A model generated the notes under the pieces. It did no database searches. It saw only the letters and a program-made list of their open reading frames with translations, and had not been told where the DNA came from. DNA of 64,000 nt from Acidobacteriota bacterium. GTDB lineage: Bacteria > Acidobacteriota > Aminicenantia > Aminicenantales > Saccharicenantaceae. Positions within the stretch are counted from its first letter, which is position 1, and each line of letters opens with the position of its first letter. The position numbers and the translations under genes were made by a program. The stretch lies in NCBI GenBank assembly GCA_033549365.1, contig JAWSUF010000001.1:1-64000 (forward strand), written 5' to 3'. Of this stretch, positions 62,842-64,000 are shown one piece after another.

Positions 62842-63123
62842 TCAGGATTTTCCCGAGGTCAGGTTTTTCAATTCCTGTCCGGCCCGGAACTTGATCCGGC
62901 TTCCCTGTTCGATCGGAATCTGTTTTTTCCTTCGGATATCCCGTCCGTATCCGGTTTTCTTGGAGACGACCTTGAAACTGCCGAACCCCCGGATCTCCAC
63001 TTTTTCCTTCCGGGCCAGCGCGTCCTTCAGGGCATCCAAAACGGCCTCGACGATGACCAAGGATCTGGCCCGTGTCAATTCGGATCGCTTTTCGATCTCG
63101 AGGCCTATGTCGTTCTTGATCAT
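62842..63123 (-). CDS. HU/IHF-family DNA-binding protein
   Basis: 93 aa. RARSLVIVEAVLDALKDALA, KVEIRGFGSFKVVSKKTGYG and RDIRRKKQIPIEQGSRIKFR (the DNA-clasping arm) and the end AGQELKNLTSGKS are typical. Length equals HU/IHF (90-99 aa). It bends DNA and organises the nucleoid. It is divergent from the membrane-protease gene. Confidence 0.95.
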   Translation of the reverse strand: MIKNDIGLEIEKRSELTRARSLVIVEAVLDALKDALARKEKVEIRGFGSFKVVSKKTGYGRDIRRKKQIPIEQGSRIKFRAGQELKNLTSGKS

Positions 63124-63192
63124 CGTCGGCTCCTTAGACGTTACGAATAGATAATAATTAGTTTAATGGGTCGGAAAAGTCAAGACCCTCAG

Positions 63193-63221
63193 TTGACTTG
63201 ACCCGTTCGAGTTCCTATAAT
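63193..63221 (+). promoter_or_regulatory. Consensus promoter 9 bases before the start codon
   Basis: TTGACT (63193-63198), 17-bp spacer, TATAAT (63216-63221). The ATG at 63231 is within three bases of the expected transcription start, with no ribosome site: a leaderless arrangement. Confidence 0.7.
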
Positions 63222-63230
63222 GGGAACAAC

Positions 63231-64000
63231 ATGAAAAAGATCCTGTCCTTGTTGATGGCGGGAGCGATCGCTCCGGCCCTGGCCTCGGCCTCCATCTTAA
63301 CGCTCCGGATCGACGCCCCGATTCATCCCGTGACGTCCGAATATATCGTCAAGGCTCTCGAGAAAGCCGAGGCCGAAGGATACCGCCTGGTTATTTTGAA
63401 CATGAACACGCCGGGCGGACTGGACTCCTCCATGCGCGAGATCATCGAGAAAATCGTCAACTCGCGCGTTCCCGTCGCCGCTTATGTCAGCCCGGGAGGC
63501 GCCCGGGCGGCATCGGCGGGATTTTTCATCGGCGTCGCCTGCGATGTTTTCGTTATGGCGCCGGGCACCAACACCGGAGCCGCCAGTCCGGTCGGCGTCA
63601 GCATCACCGGCCAGGCCATGGACAAAACCATGGAGGACAAGGTCACCCATGACGCCGCATCCTATATCAAAACCCTGGCTGAGAAAAGAGGCCGCAACGT
63701 CCAAATGGCTGAAGACGCCGTCCGAAAAGCCCACTCCTATACGGAAACGGAGGCATTGAAAGGCGGCCTGATCGATCTCGTCGCCGCATCCGAGCAGGAT
63801 ATCTTGGTCCATCTCCACGGCCGCGAACTGCGCCGTTTCGGAGGGGAAATGGAAACTCTTCTTCTCGAAGGGGAGTCGATCGTCCCCTATCCGATGACGA
63901 GCCGTCAAAAGTTTCTTTTGACCATTTCCAACCCCAACCTGGCTTATCTTCTCTTCATGCTCGGTCTTTTGGGATTGTATTTCGAATTCTCCAATCCGGG
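63231..64000 (+). CDS. NfeD/ClpP-class membrane-bound serine protease (partial)
   Basis: The N-terminal 256 residues are visible; the gene runs off the window. After a signal peptide (MKKILSLLMAGAIAPALASA) comes a ClpP/crotonase-like protease domain. LVILNMNTPGGLDSSMREII is followed by AYVSPGGARAASAGFFIGVA with the catalytic Ser (ASAGFF), TNTGAASPVGV, and a Lys in MEDKVTHDAAS that could complete a Ser-Lys pair. A first membrane helix (LAYLLFMLGLLGLYFEF) begins at the edge. NfeD-long proteins act with stomatin-like partners on membrane proteins. Confidence 0.92.
   Translation, partial: MKKILSLLMAGAIAPALASASILTLRIDAPIHPVTSEYIVKALEKAEAEGYRLVILNMNTPGGLDSSMREIIEKIVNSRVPVAAYVSPGGARAASAGFFIGVACDVFVMAPGTNTGAASPVGVSITGQAMDKTMEDKVTHDAASYIKTLAEKRGRNVQMAEDAVRKAHSYTETEALKGGLIDLVAASEQDILVHLHGRELRRFGGEMETLLLEGESIVPYPMTSRQKFLLTISNPNLAYLLFMLGLLGLYFEFSNP

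Overview
The window is about 64 kb of a GC-rich bacterial chromosome. It encodes lipid A/Kdo enzymes (LpxB, KdtA), lipoproteins and an outer-membrane-like barrel, so the cell is Gram-negative. An archaeal/eukaryotic-type prolyl-tRNA synthetase, many secreted peptidases and AP-superfamily hydrolases, and an HD-GYP/PilZ set would fit an Acidobacteriota/Aminicenantes-like heterotroph. That placement is inference from gene content only.

Region 1-5033 differs from the rest. It is visibly more A/T-rich in places, has small genes and long non-coding stretches, and abuts the 3' end of a tRNA-Arg(ACG) gene. It holds a RadC-like protein, a DnaB-N/RecA-like replication ATPase, an excisionase-type HTH protein, an Xre regulator and an unknown 359-aa protein. 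It also has an array of TGTTCTA inverted repeats and an 18-bp perfect palindrome. It looks like one end of an integrated element; no integrase is in view.

From 5034 to 64000 the sequence is compact chromosome, with many ATGA or 1-4 bp overlaps. In order: an RNase H-like nuclease, YjbQ, rhamnulokinase and rhamnose isomerase; a HEAT-repeat/HD-GYP pair; a class III aminotransferase; and a five-gene block of three AP-superfamily phosphodiesterase-like proteins, a ribbon-helix-helix protein and a membrane protein with EMC3/YidC-like layout. Next come peptidases (M29, M24, M28, M23), a reductive-dehalogenase-like Fe-S protein, DDAH, a sulfatase-fold/TPR fusion, a GH2 beta-galactosidase, a two-ATPase/two-permease ABC export cluster and a phosphoglycerate mutase. 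These are followed by PAP2 phosphatase, kdtA, rpsO-pnp, three pseudopilin-like genes, lpxB, a homocysteine methyltransferase/MTHFR fusion, pcm, proS, three PilZ-like proteins around a NarL-type regulator, coaE, a deoxyhypusine-synthase-like gene, an HU/IHF gene and the start of an NfeD/ClpP-type membrane protease.

The most unusual observation is the phosphoglycerate mutase at 43537-45150. Its sequence is a clean circular permutation of the standard iPGM: the usual C-terminal half comes first, and the usual N-terminal half, carrying the metal Asp and catalytic Ser, comes second, all in one frame. Other points of note are a 28-bp perfect inverted repeat of MITE type with TA flanks, a structured intergenic repeat at 21.3-21.5 kb, consensus promoters only a few bases before start codons, and a truncated aminotransferase relic that now carries the beta-galactosidase promoter.
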